Origin: Chloroflexota bacterium
Lineage (GTDB): Bacteria; Chloroflexota; Dehalococcoidia; UBA1127; JACQUN01
Length of the DNA stretch: 5,582 nucleotides
Direction of reading: 5' to 3'
Assembly (NCBI GenBank): GCA_016210285.1
Contig: JACQUN010000105.1
Span: forward strand, 1-5,582
Part shown: positions 5,538 to 5,582 of the stretch, piece by piece
Layout: every line of letters starts with the position of its first letter
Numbering within the stretch: position 1 is the first letter of the stretch
Position numbers and translations under genes: made by a program
Notes under the pieces: model-generated
Databases searched by the model: none
What the model was told of the DNA's origin: nothing
What the model saw: the letters and a program-made list of their open reading frames with translations, nothing else

Positions 5538-5573
5538 CCCTTCGGCAACTCAGGGTAAACTCCGCGAAGGGTC
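5536..5573. repeat. Interspersed palindrome of the CCTTCG…CTCAGG type
   Basis: CCCTTCG (5538-5544) pairs with CGAAGGG (5565-5571), extended outward by G-U and G-C pairs to nine. The arm and loop read CCTTCGGCAACTCAGGGT. This is similar to the minus-strand reading of 32-49 near the left end (CCTTCGCCAGGCTCAGGA), so the window is bracketed by two related elements in opposite orientation. Such short repeats are usually intergenic REP- or MITE-like sequences. Confidence 0.4.
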
Positions 5574-5582
5574 TGGGGTAGG

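Overview
The window comes from a GC-rich bacterium, with G or C at most third codon positions, and every gene I accept lies on the + strand. It uses the standard code: four of the other five genes end in TGA and one in TAG. No rRNA, tRNA or taxonomic marker is present. The gene mix and the interspersed 'CCTTCG…CTCAGG' palindromes at both ends resemble Chloroflexota (Dehalococcoidia-like) metagenome assemblies, but that placement is a low-confidence inference.

Layout: 1-278 is non-coding. It holds an inverted repeat, GC-rich secondary structure and a good sigma-70-type promoter at 190-218. Five close, co-directional genes follow: a cysteine-rich (CCG-domain) HdrB-like Fe-S protein (279-1268), a RidA-family protein without the catalytic arginine (1277-1654), an XdhC/CoxI-family molybdenum-hydroxylase maturation factor (1708-2841), a MocA-like nucleotidyltransferase (2844-3482) and an OsmC/Ohr-family protein (3524-3967). 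The spacings are 8, 53, 2 and 41 bases, which suggests one operon. A non-coding stretch (3968-4131) carries two hairpins and a possible promoter. It leads to a ketopantoate-reductase-family protein joined in frame to a cupin (4132-5439). The end (5440-5582) is non-coding with more hairpins.

The main discovery is in the OsmC gene. An in-frame TGA (3896-3898) falls exactly where the family has its second conserved cysteine (the 'CP' motif). The frame continues past it for 22 more OsmC-like codons to a TAG. Directly after the TGA the DNA can fold into a two-tier hairpin (3902-3946) with a perfect upper stem and a GU apical loop, at nearly the same distance from the TGA as in the E. coli fdhF SECIS. 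The gene is best read as an OsmC-like selenoprotein of 147 residues, not a 124-residue truncated protein.

XdhC and MocA together indicate maturation of a molybdenum hydroxylase (xanthine dehydrogenase or aerobic CO dehydrogenase superfamily). XdhC acts in insertion or sulfuration of the cofactor, and MocA in making the cytosine-dinucleotide form. The structural subunits are not in the window. The Fe-S protein, RidA-like protein and OsmC selenoprotein probably serve redox or metabolite-damage roles around that enzyme, but this is inferred from position only.
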